A stretch of DNA of 64,000 bases, taken from NCBI RefSeq assembly GCF_042242105.1, contig NC_092013.1, forward strand, positions 17,993,618 to 18,057,617, written 5' to 3'. The notes under the pieces were generated by a model. It saw only the letters and a program-made list of their open reading frames with translations. It had not been told where the DNA came from and did no database searches. This stretch comes from Pempheris klunzingeri. Lineage: Eukaryota > Chordata > Actinopteri > Acropomatiformes > Pempheridae. Below are positions 34,516-45,264 of the stretch, one piece after another (positions within the stretch are counted from its first letter, which is position 1; the number at the start of each line of letters is the position of its first letter). Position numbers and translations under genes: made by a program.

Positions 34516-37260
34516 TCAGCTCATACAACGTGTGAGTCTTTCTACTGTCTGTGTTCTGACCGAGTTCATCCATGTGATGTAGGCGGAGACACGGGTGAAG
34601 ACGGTGGGCTTCTGTGGCGCGTTGCATCCCATACCGGACACAAAGCTGGCGACCCCATGGACATACCAACTGTTGTTAACACTGCAGCTAAGAGGGCCAC
34701 CGAAGTCACCCTAAGGTGAAACAGAGGACTGTTTGGTAAACGCATGCATAGCCACGAATAAAGGTCTTTTTTCCCCTGTGGAAACAAGCTTTGTGGAGTT
34801 ATTGGCTGACATTCTCAAGTTGAGGTGGGATGTTCCTCTATATATATACATTTTGTGATAATGATGATAATGATAATGATATGAATGAGTGTGTTGTACC
34901 TTTACAGTGTTTTAAAAAAGTACACTTTGACCTATACTTTAAATTATCTTAAACTAGTTGCTTGATCTTGTATTAAATTGTAACATCTCACATATGTCAG
35001 TTCAAAAATCCAAAAAATTGTGACCATTACACCACTACACATTTTACTAACTTTAACAGACACCTATCTGAGTATCAGCATCTGTTTGAACAGGTGTATT
35101 ATCAGCTGTTAAACAGGTGAACAGGTGAAAATGATATGATTGATCATGGGATTGACTACGGTTTGGAAAACTTAGCCACTGATAAACACCAGAATGGAAC
35201 TATTTGCATTATTATTATTCAGCAGGTAAAATCATTATATATTTGTGTGCATGGTTTAAAAATCTATTCTTCTGCGTATTTGTAGTATTTTCATGTTTTC
35301 ACATCAGCAGACCCACGTTACATCCCGACTGGGTGCCTCCTCCGGCACAGATCATGGTGGTCTTGATGGTGCTGCCCCACCAGCCAGAGCTGGTGCAGGT
35401 CTGGTGGTCGACGATTGGAAGGTAGGCCTGCCTCATTCTGGTCGGCATACTTCCACCAGCTGAATGTAAACAGCGCAGAGGCCATGATTATATGTATATA
35501 CTGTGCTGTGGTGTATGCTGCTAGTATACAGCGAGTAGTCTCATCTGACTCACTGGAGGTACTTCCATATCCGGTGATGTAGCAGGGGTGGTTATGGGGT
35601 AGAATCTCGCCAAAAGGGGGCAGATAGACCAGGTTGACGTAGGAGTTCAGTGACACTTCAGACGACAGCCTCAACAGAGCGATGTCATTACTAAAGGTCA
35701 AACAATGTTGGACTGTTTGAAATTCCTCTAGTGTAAGTACATCATTTGATCACAACACAGAATGGCCCTACTGGACTGAGAATCACCACAATCAGGCCAA
35801 CTTAATATATCAGAGTGACTTTTAAGTAAAAACAGAACACATCATACGTCATGATTTAATGCAAAGTCAGTTCATTATATCAAATCCATCAAATCAAAAT
35901 CTATCAAATACTGTAAGGCAAAGCTTCTGTAAAACTCAGATGACGGGTCAAAATAAGAAATGTTTACCTAAAATGTTTGGTGCATGTAGTCTTGGAGTCT
36001 TAGACGGACATACTAGAGTGAAATGACAAGTAGACCCACCCAGAGGAGATGCTGTAATTGTTCCATTCAGGGTGGATATAAACATTGATGACACTCCTGT
36101 ATTGTTCTTTTCCATTACTGTGGTGCAGGATCAGATCACCGAGGACCACATGTATAGAGCTGGAACTGTGTTAGCTTGGATTAGTTCATTTGTTTCCCAC
36201 AGTAAATCATTCCAAGTGAGGTAAGATGCAAAGACAAGAAAGGAAACAGGGACACGCATATAACAGTAACTGTATATCAGATTAGAATAACAGAAGGTTT
36301 ACAAAAGCAATTGTATCTGTTACCTGTACACACAGTGAGCAGCGGTCATGACCCATCCTCTCCTGATCAGTGTTCCTCCACAGAAGTGGTGATAGGAGCC
36401 ATCAGAGTAGTACTGCAGAGAGACCTAAAGCAGGATTCACATAATATTCTCCTCCATTGAGTTCCTTTTATACACACAGTATCTTTACCTCAACCTCACT
36501 CTTGTTAGATGAAAGCAGCTTATATGAAATTTGCGAATTTATAAATCAGGCAGATGCACTTACAGAAGCATTACAGAGTCATGGCCATTTTTTGGGAAAT
36601 AGTTGACTAATTGACAAATTTGCTTAATGTGTTCAAAAACCAAAGTGTAAAATCAACATGCAAGCGTTTGCTATCTTTGGAGGGCTCTAGGAGAGCTGAT
36701 GAAAGTGCTATTTATCCTCTCGTCTACAAAAACTCTCAGCAAGAAAGCGACTTAATGCATTCCCCAAAATGCCAAACTACTCCCTTTAGAGCTATTTTGT
36801 AGCATCATTTTCCTGGAGATGACAAAAGAAAGGCTGTGCTGAGAAATAGTGCAAGAGCTGACCTGTGACTGGCTTAAAAACCGACCTGGCACATGCAGAA
36901 ATGCCCATGTTAAAAAAAGTATTTTGGTTTCATCCTCTACCTGTGCTGTATGTGTGCTGTATATGTGGTACTGTACCTGCCAGGGCCAAGACCAGTGATA
37001 GGGCACCTCCTCACCACCCACTACTCTTCCTACAGTGATAACCTCCTCGTCACTGGAATGAAGATCCGCCTCAGCCAGCACTGAGTCACAGAGGAAACTC
37101 ATCACAGTGCCATTTAAACATGGCTCCCCCTTGTATGAGGCTACTTGTATCCACTATCTAAGTTAATAAGCAAGAAAGGCACAGAGAGAGAGAGAATAGT
37201 GAAGTCTTGATATTTCTTACCCGTGGCTGTGAGAGTGGTGAACAGCAGAAACACGAGCAT
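34516..37260 (-). CDS. Elastase-1 paralogue B, catalytic Ser195 replaced by Phe (predicted pseudoprotease), 7 exons
   Basis: Exons in coding order: 37260-37221, 37080-36977, 36424-36324, 36165-36040, 35690-35554, 35459-35317, 34710-34516; 281 aa, with no stop, no frame loss and canonical splice sites. Exons 1-6 have the same lengths as in copy A. A signal peptide ([16 protein letters not shown]) precedes a diverged propeptide and activation site VGR/VVGGE. His57 (TAAHC), Asp102 (NDIALL), Asp194, Ser214 and all eight framework cysteines are present. The catalytic motif reads GDFGGPL: codon TTC (34702-34704) where a Ser codon belongs, so peptide-bond hydrolysis is not expected. The 70-loop is also changed (GDLILHH instead of GDHNINS). 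The tail is longer and ends TRCMS. TATA box at 37301-37310; poly(A) candidate (TTTATT on +) at 34296-34301. It may act as a decoy or inhibitor binder, or be an early pseudogene. Confidence 0.9.
36578..36790. repeat. Shortened MITE related to 32755-33122, in elastase B intron 2
   Basis: The left part TTTTTTGGGAAATAGTTGAC and the right end CCAAAATGCCAAACTACTCC (then CTTTA) match the termini of the family at 32755-33122. The interior is shortened and altered. Confidence 0.55.
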
Positions 37261-37300
37261 GTCTGCAGCAACTCAACTTTTCTAATTGTGCGTCTCGCTC

Positions 37301-37310
37301 TTTTATATCC
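37301..37310 (-). promoter_or_regulatory. TATA box of elastase B
   Basis: TTTTATATCC on +, GGATATAAAA on the coding strand, 41 bases before the start codon. An E-box CACCTG at 37368-37373 and TTATCAC at 37390-37396 lie upstream as in copies A and C, so the promoter looks intact even though the encoded enzyme lacks its serine. Confidence 0.75.
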
Positions 37311-37931
37311 TGAGCTGACCTTCATTTGTGGAGGGCCGTCTGCTGAGCTTGGCAGTGGTCAGAGAGGCACCTGTGGTCCATCTCAGACTTTATCACAGTT
37401 TGTGATAGTGTGTGACAGTGTGTTGCCACGTCACCCTCGATTTACTGAAACATGAGAAGTGTTTCTGAGAGCGCTGGGCATTTGTTTTCACAGCCTGTGG
37501 CAAATTTAATTATTATATTTTATAATAATTATATTTTAATCTATATAGCTGAATGGTGCATGAAACAAACCCATCAATTGGTATTTTAGGTGCAAAAGAA
37601 CATGACCTTCATAATGACATACAATAACTGTGGGTGCGTAACTTTTTTTAATGAGAAATTAGTCATCACAAGAAGTTGAATTAAGTTTATTTTTTTTGTA
37701 CAAGGAGACCAGACAAGTAAGGAAGACATGGTCAAATGCAGTCTCTGTGTGTATGTGCTGTAACGTGGACACCTCCTCCTGTTTACATCATGATCTGGAA
37801 AACAGAAGAAGCAAACAATGACTACACATCCTATGCAACATAAGTGATGTTATAAGATTCATTAATTCCATAAAACCCATACCCGTACTAGCATTCTTTT
37901 ACTTATGAAGAGGTTTTTATGGCGTATTCTA

Positions 37932-39967
37932 TTATTTATGATAGATACACATATTCCTTATACTGACCGAGTCCATCCATTCGATGTAGGCAGAGACACG
38001 GGTGAAGACGGTGGGCTTTTTGGGATAGTTACATCCATAAGCAAACACGAAGCTGGCAATACCGTGGACGTAGTATTTTTCATTAAAAAGACAGTTCAGA
38101 GGGCCACCAGAGTCACCCTGAGAGGAGAATAAAGAATGCATCTTCAGTACTGTGGACATAATGATTCAGTGGTGGATGTAAAATATAAAAAACACATAGT
38201 AGAGGTTTTTCACTGCAGATAAATCTCTCAGGATTACTTTCTCTTCTTTGTGTTTTTTAACGTTTTTCACCAACTTATCTTTATCACTATGAAAAAAAGT
38301 GCATCTAAATCCTAATAAGTGTATTTTTTTTTACGCAAGAGGAGACTCACATTGCATCCAGACTCAGCACCACCACCACCGCACACCATGGTGGTCTTGA
38401 CAGTGCTGCCCCACCACTCACTGCTGGAACAGGTCTCGTGGCCGACCAGTGGAAGGTAAGCCTGTTTCAGCTCGGGGGACAGGTTGCCACTAGCTAGAAA
38501 AGGCAGGATACACTGAGCTTTACAGAAAAGACCCAACCACGGTATTGAACCTGACAGGTAGCCACAGAGATCATACAATAAACTTACTGGAGGTGAGGCC
38601 CCATCCTGTGATATAGCAGAGGTTATTGTGGGGCAGAATCTGGCCAGAGACAGGCAGATAGCCCAGCTGGACGTAGGAGTTCAGGGTGGCCTCAGAGGAC
38701 AAGCGCAGCAGGGCGATGTCAAACCTGAGGTGGAGATCCATGGATTCTTACAAAATACCACCTTAGAACATACAGGTTTGTCCAAAGATATTCCCTTTAC
38801 GAGCACAATGTAAGAAAAAATATAGTCCTCACCCACTGGACAGTCTGTTTGGGTCCCATCTGGGGTGGATGTGAATTTGGGTGATGCTCTTAATCTGCTC
38901 TCTACCACTGGGGCTATTGAGGCTATGTTCACCGAGAACGACACGCCACGTCCCAATGCTGCAATATTTGAAAAAAAAAAAAAAAAGCAAAGAGAAACGC
39001 AATATTGTTCAACGATTAAATATAGTTGTGAATCAGATGACTAACTGTTAGACTGATTTTAAAAAAATAATAAAGACAACATTAAATGACATTTGATTTT
39101 GTTTGTTTTTATTCCTCTGTTTGGAGGCTTTTCTTTCTACCCAATCAAACAAATGAATCCCCTTGGTGTGAAATTTCCTCATGCCGGTGACATTTCAAAA
39201 CACTGAAATAAATCATACCTCGATATTGTGAGAAGAGTGGGCGTGGATATTCAAGTCAACATAAAAAATGTGCACCAATAGAACTAACACAGCCAAAGAA
39301 CACTGAGTCTGTGCTCTAGCTAATCATTACATCACCTGTCCACGCAGTGAGCAGCTGTCATAACCCAGCCTCTCTCAATCAGGGTTCCTCCGCATGTGTG
39401 GTAGTAGTTGCTGCCAGATCTGTACTGAAGAGAGACCTATGAGGGGACAAAACAGATCAGAGTTCTGAAAAACATTAGTAACTGTTATTCATCAATCTGA
39501 TGTGGTGGCTCTGTTTTGATGGGTCACGTGGGTGCATTTATTTTCTGATTTTGTGCTGCAGTAGATTACCTGCCAAGGCCAGGAGTTGGGTCTGGCCACC
39601 TCACCACCGATGACCCTTTCAAAGCTGTCCTCCAGGTACCTGGGCTGGGGCTCCAGCTCAGCCAGCACTGGTTAAAAAAACCCATAAAACCACGAGCCCC
39701 GATTTATGCATGGTTTCCCAGAGGCCTCATAATATCATTTGCTTTCCACCTACAGAAAGTGGAAGTGTGGAATGAGGACATGACGAGTGTACTGGTAGAG
39801 TATCTGGAGCTGACTGACTGGATGACAGAGAGAGTGACTGACTGATAGCGTGTAAAGGAGTGAATGAGACAGAATGAGATCAATAATGAATGGTTATTCG
39901 GTGCAGTGCGTGCTGTCATTTTCTTACCCACGGCTGCGAGGCTCGTCAACACCAGAAACCTGAGCAT
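37932..39967 (-). CDS. cela1: Chymotrypsin-like elastase 1, copy C, complete, 7 exons
   Basis: Secreted digestive serine protease. Exons in coding order: 39967-39928, 39667-39570, 39436-39336, 38958-38833, 38724-38588, 38493-38351, 38117-37932; 276 aa. The signal peptide [16 protein letters not shown] and propeptide are close to those of copy A; exon 2 is two codons shorter. Activation site FER/VIGGE. The triad is complete: His57 in TAAHC, Asp102 in FDIALL, Ser195 in GDSGGPL. Val216 and Thr226 keep the elastase-type pocket; position 192 is Asn, as in copy B. The tail ends RNMCIYHK with one extra cysteine. It is the most compact of the three, with no clear transposon inside. TATA box at 40018-40027; poly(A) candidate (TTTATT on +) at 37686-37691. 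Only about 670 bases separate its stop from copy B's start. Confidence 0.93.
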
Positions 39968-40017
39968 GTCTGCAGTGCGTCACAACGATTCTGCAAAGAA
40001 CAAATGCTCTCCTCCTT

Positions 40018-40027
40018 CTTTTATACC
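40018..40027 (-). promoter_or_regulatory. TATA box of elastase C
   Basis: CTTTTATACC on +, identical to the copy A box, 51 bases before the start codon. The upstream E-box CACCTG (40095-40100) and TTATCAC (40118-40124) keep the spacing seen at copy A to within a few bases. Confidence 0.8.
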
Positions 40028-40136
40028 TCAACTCAACCTTTGCTGGTGCGGAAAAGTGTAGCTGTTCTTTCCCCTACGACAAACGCCAAGTATGCACCTG
40101 TGGTCTGTCTCACACCGTTATCACAGTCGATTACCA

Positions 40137-40160
40137 CACACACACACACACACACACACC
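40137..40160. repeat. (CA)n microsatellite
   Basis: About 11 CA units roughly 15 bases upstream of the conserved elastase C promoter block. Confidence 0.9.
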
Positions 40161-43100
40161 TCCTGCTCTGGCCAGTAGAAAAGACTGACACGTAGACTGA
40201 CTAGTATATCACTGGACGACATGAGTCACAGTGATTTCAAGGATTTGGCAGGGTATTTATGTAGTTATCGTGTTTGATAAAGTCCACCACATATATTTTG
40301 GGCAATTTTTATGAGGAAAAAAACTGATTTATGTCAGAAATTTGGCCTGGAGTGGAGAAGTGTACTGAAGGCTGGTTGACCTTATGACTGTGAAAGCTGT
40401 CTGATATGAAGACAAACATCACAAGTTTGTCACACAACACCACTCAAAAGTTTGGAATCGCCTGTCACAAAAGCTCGGCACAGTTAACGAACTGAATGGT
40501 CTTTCATGCTTTTAGGTTGTAGAAAAGATGGTATAGATGTTATTCATATAAAGGATTTGCAAAAGAAATCACCCGTCTGATTCTGTTTTCACTTTGTGAG
40601 TCAATAAAGTATTTTTTTTTTTTGTAAGCTATTGGTAAGAGAACTTGAAAGCTTGGCAATGAAATATGGTCAGATTTAAACAGGAACAGGTTCCTGTTCC
40701 AATGCCATGTGCAGAATAATGCCAATAACAAGCTGGAATCAACAGGCGTTGCTTTAAAACTTTAAAATAGAAATAGAGGGTTAATCTTGGATTAACACTA
40801 TTGGTGTTGGATCATGAAATACCAGCTGAACATACTATGGACTGACAAATACAAAACATACATTTGATGTCTTAATTATACTGTTTCTGTCTTATAACAT
40901 CAAGACAGCAGCTGATTTCAAACTTTTGAACAGTGCTATATATTTTGTTAGTCTTTATTCTCACCCAGAGTTTCCTTTTAATGTATTTTATGTACATACA
41001 GGTTTTCTGTCTCCAATATGAAACCTTACAATGAATTATCTGACGTAATAATGTGCAAGCTCTTGTGAATATTTACATCAGCAAATAATCACGTGCCCAT
41101 TTGAACCAGCATGAATTATGAAGGAAGCATGAGAAAACATGTTTCTGTGCCATCTCTTGTCCCAAGTGGCTATCTGAAGGGAAGCAAAGACAAAGAAAAC
41201 AGCACTACATACAAAATTACAAGCGGTTTGTAGACACAGACAACAAATGTACAATGATTGTTAAAAAGGGGGGAGATCCTCTCTTTGTTGTTAAATGACA
41301 CATTCTGTTTTTCTGTATGTCGTATGTTTTTGTCTGTTACTGGTTCTTTCAAGCACCCAATGAACATTAGAGAAGTTGAAAATCTACTCGAAATGCCTAA
41401 AAAAAAAAACTAAAATCTAAAATGGGAAAATACTCTACAATACTTTTCCAAACAGAATATTATGTAGATTTGTTTTGGTTATTCTTAAAATCAGAGAGGT
41501 TGAAAAATAAATCCTACTTTTCAGGTACTGAGTGAATAAAAGTGTGAAAGATGGGAGCTGTATATTCAATTCCTACATATTGACTGGATGACTATATTAA
41601 CTATCATTATTTCTACTATTATTTTAAATTTAATTAAATTATATAACTATATAATTAATCACAATAATAACATATATAGCATTTAAAATGCTTACAGTGG
41701 TTTTCATTTTATTTATCAAATTTTTTTCAAATGTATGCACTGTCCATAGCATAGGATTACAACGCTAGATGGTGCTAAAGACTTACAAACACACACATAC
41801 TCTCTACTTGGTTTTATAGGGACATGCACATTATAAAGGCATCTGTATTTTACTAGAGACAGACAGATGACACGTTGTCTTGGGATTTCTGTTTAAACAT
41901 CCAAATCTTCATACAAATCCATTTTAAATACAGATTTGTGTGTAACACTAAACTGAGAAAAAAACCTTTGAAGGCAAAGTCAAAATCTGCATTCCCAACT
42001 GGAAAGATTTAAATCCAGTGTGAGAACTCAATTGGAGAAGATTTCTCTCTTCTCACTTCGCTCTGACCTCTCTGACATTGCATAATTATATCATAGATGG
42101 ATTTCTTGATTATTTATGCACAGTGCGTCTCTATGTAAAATATATATATTAATACTTTTAAAAAGCCATTTACTTACTTCACTGGTCACGCTGATATTTT
42201 CAACAATAGGTTTCAGGACAATGGCAAGGCCTCTGATGTGTCCTTCTTTTATAAAACAGTCTAATTAGACAGAAAGTCATTAAAACTGGGTGGATTTTGG
42301 ATTATTGCCTTATCAGGCTATTAAAGAGATAGCCACGCTGACGGGTAATTGAGCTGGCCTCATGAGGCACAGGGAAAAGGTCCTAATGCTGCAAGACTTC
42401 CTGGTCAACAGGGTCTCCACAGTTTCACTATTTTCTCATAGTGTCTTTGTCCTCTCCAAACTCCTAGTGTACCCCTCCACCACCCCAACCTTTTCTTGCA
42501 GAGGCATGAATCAAATGGGGAGATCAAAGACAGGAAGTGCTGGGGATGTGTTAATTAAAGATGTTTGCTCTTGATACAGCTTCCCCTCGTTAATGAATAG
42601 TCGATTTGGTTCCCATAAAGATGTCTCACACACACGGGCAGGAAATTGAGGTTCCAAAAAAAATTAATGGGATGCACTGATTGGGGCTGTGATAGAAAGT
42701 CTGGGAGGGTTATCACAGAGTAACTGTTGATTATGTCAATGTGACACTATTTGAAAAGCTCAAACTGCTGCCAGAGTGGCGCAAAAAAGATTTAAACCCC
42801 ATTCAAATTGGAAACTGCTGTTAACGTTAGTACACAGTCGTTCATTCCAGCATCTTCTGGTATTAGTTGCTGCCATGTGATGCTATCAGGAACCAAGATG
42901 CCTTTAACGCAGTGCTACTTTTGGTATTTTTTGCCCACTAGGGGGAAGCAAAACAAGCTGTTAACACAACACTCACATATTATCGCCTCATAAAGTTGAT
43001 AAGGCAAACCGTTGCCTATTTCCACATTCAGCAGAGACATTAGCAACATTAGCATTCATTTGGTGCCAAGGCCACCTGATGAATGTAAGTTCTCGGGTTC

Positions 43101-45264
43101 ATCGTGTTTTTCCTCTCTATCACTATGTTCGCCACATAGTTGCTAATTTTGTCCTTCTGCTGATTGGTGCTACGCAGGTAGAGTACAGTGGCTTTATTAG
43201 AGCTTTTTCACTGAAAACTGAAACAAGGTTGATGATAATAGTGAAGGTGAATCAAAATAGCAAAGAGACAGGCTGTAAAACCAAAACAATGAGCTGAAAG
43301 ACACCAAAATAATCTGTAAAACTGAGGGAACGTTAGAATCCGGTGTTGAATGTCAGTGGGTTCCTCGCTAGGAATGAGCCCATTCACATTGCACTTAGTC
43401 ATCAGTTGTTAACATAAAAACGCTGCTTTAATCTGCAATGACATCTATTCTTCATACATCCTTCAGATACTATCATTTTGATTTGTAGAGTGCAGAATAG
43501 CAGTTTAATTGAAACCGTATTGTATAGGCTTTTAAATGGCTCAAGTTCAACAAAATGGACATTTTCATGGAGCCAGCTGTTTCTCATAAGGCCTCTACAT
43601 GGTTATTCCGGTCACTTACAAAGCGATCCATTCTTTTGCTTTCTTTCTTCAAGAGCCCTAGATTGCCAAAGAAAACAACAAATTCCCTGAAGCTTGCAGC
43701 ACCAACAAAAGCCCCTTAGTCCACAGCACTCTTCAGTCTTGCTCTTGATGAGCATTTGCTCTGCTCCACACGGACAAAATGTCCACAGATGATGAATAAG
43801 AGGAGAAGTTGAGCAATACCTCCTTTAACAATTTCAACATCAGAAAAAAATGGCACTGACGAAAAGGCGATAAGGACATTTGGATTTTTAAGACGAGGAC
43901 AAAATTCTCATTGAAGTTACTTTTCTTGATCAGCATCTCACGTCTAATCCAAAAATTAGTCTCCCTCTTATGTAAGACGATAACGCTGCTACCTCTCCTT
44001 TCATCTGTTTGTGGCTCTTTATTTATATATGATGGGCATGAAGGTGCAGCGCTAGATTACAGCACAACATGCCACTAATCTACACAGTCTACAGGCGCCA
44101 ACAGTGTATTAGCACTTTTCCCTGCTGGCCAACAAAATGTGTAGGGATGCATCAGCGCTGCCATGCGTCCTGCTGGTTGACAGCAGCGAAACTGATCCAC
44201 TTGGCTGTTTGCAAGCTTTAATTGCAATTATACTACAATGAAAACAATCAATATATCCTTGCGCTACCCCCCATTTTCTGTCTAGCTTCCTCACCAGCTC
44301 ACTCTCCCTCTCATGTTTCCTTCCTCGCTCTTCTTCCAGTCTCCCCTTCTCCATATATGTGGCAAAAAGGTGTCATATAGGCTGCGGTGTGATGTGGTTT
44401 ATGGGGGCAGGGACAAGGTGGTGTAGCAGTACTTTAACTAACACGCTGCTGGAGAAAGATGATCTGCTGTGGGTGTGAGTGCCTGATTGATCCTGTGGAG
44501 TACTGTTCATCCATCTCCGTCCTCCTGCGGCTGCTGCTGCTGCGTTCACCTCTAGCTGCCTGCCTGTTCCCCCTCTCGCCTGTGCTCCCTCTGCCCTGGT
44601 CTCAGCTGCAGCCGTGCTGCTGGCCCTCGGTTGCAGCAGTGATAGGGTCTACTGGAGTGGAAAAGGAGGCTGCTGCTCCAAGCTTTCCTCACTGAGTGAT
44701 AGAGGGAAGAGGAAGGTGATTAAAAACTGACATACCATATTGCTTCATGCTTGGTCTGGGTCATTAGAGAGACTTCAGGATGAGACACTCACACTTGAAC
44801 TGGAAATGCTCATTATATTGGGAAAAAAAACAGGAATAAATTACCCTACAAGAAATAAACAGGTGAAATTAGCTTTAGTATGAGCCGGGTATCAAATATT
44901 TGGACAGTGCTATGCTAAGCAGCATTTATTGTGAAATGAGTGTTACAGTCTGGTGTTACTGTAACACCTCACATGGCATGAGAGTTTATTGAATTATAAA
45001 CATTCTCTGTCTGCTGCAAAAAGTCTATTTCTCTCACTTAATCAGTAACTGTAAACACAATCCTAGATCTAGATCTGTTTTTGATGCTGTAGCTGAATTT
45101 AGTCAAAATCTACCATCTGTAAGGTAAGCACCCTTTATGGCTCAGGATTTCTTAGATTTTTATCTGTAATAAAATAGATGAGATTAGATTAAAAAGAATT
45201 ACCTTCTCATCTCCAGCTACATCTGCAGATCATCATCAGTTTTACGATATGCATACGGTAATTC
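40161..45264. other. Gene-poor interval, elastase C upstream region
   Basis: No convincing coding frame on either strand. It includes a probable transposon at 42850-43410 and a candidate conserved non-coding block at 42060-42360. Other parts are AT-rich and featureless. A less AT-rich stretch at 44260-44700 with CTG-rich and CCTC-rich runs has no recognisable product. Confidence 0.45.
42850..43410. repeat. Probable fish interspersed repeat, family not named
   Basis: Segments such as TTTTTGCCCACTAGGGGGAA, AGCAAAACAAGCTGTTAACA, GTTGCTAATTTTGTCC and GCTTTTTCACTGAAAACTGA recall a repeat widespread in fish. No inverted ends or coding frame could be defined, so class and borders are uncertain. Confidence 0.4.

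Noticed and set aside
34566-34787. Second frame over elastase B exon 7 that hides the GDFGG reading
   Set aside because: It is a shadow frame; the elastase frame continues without stop to 34516 and matches the family through [12 protein letters not shown].
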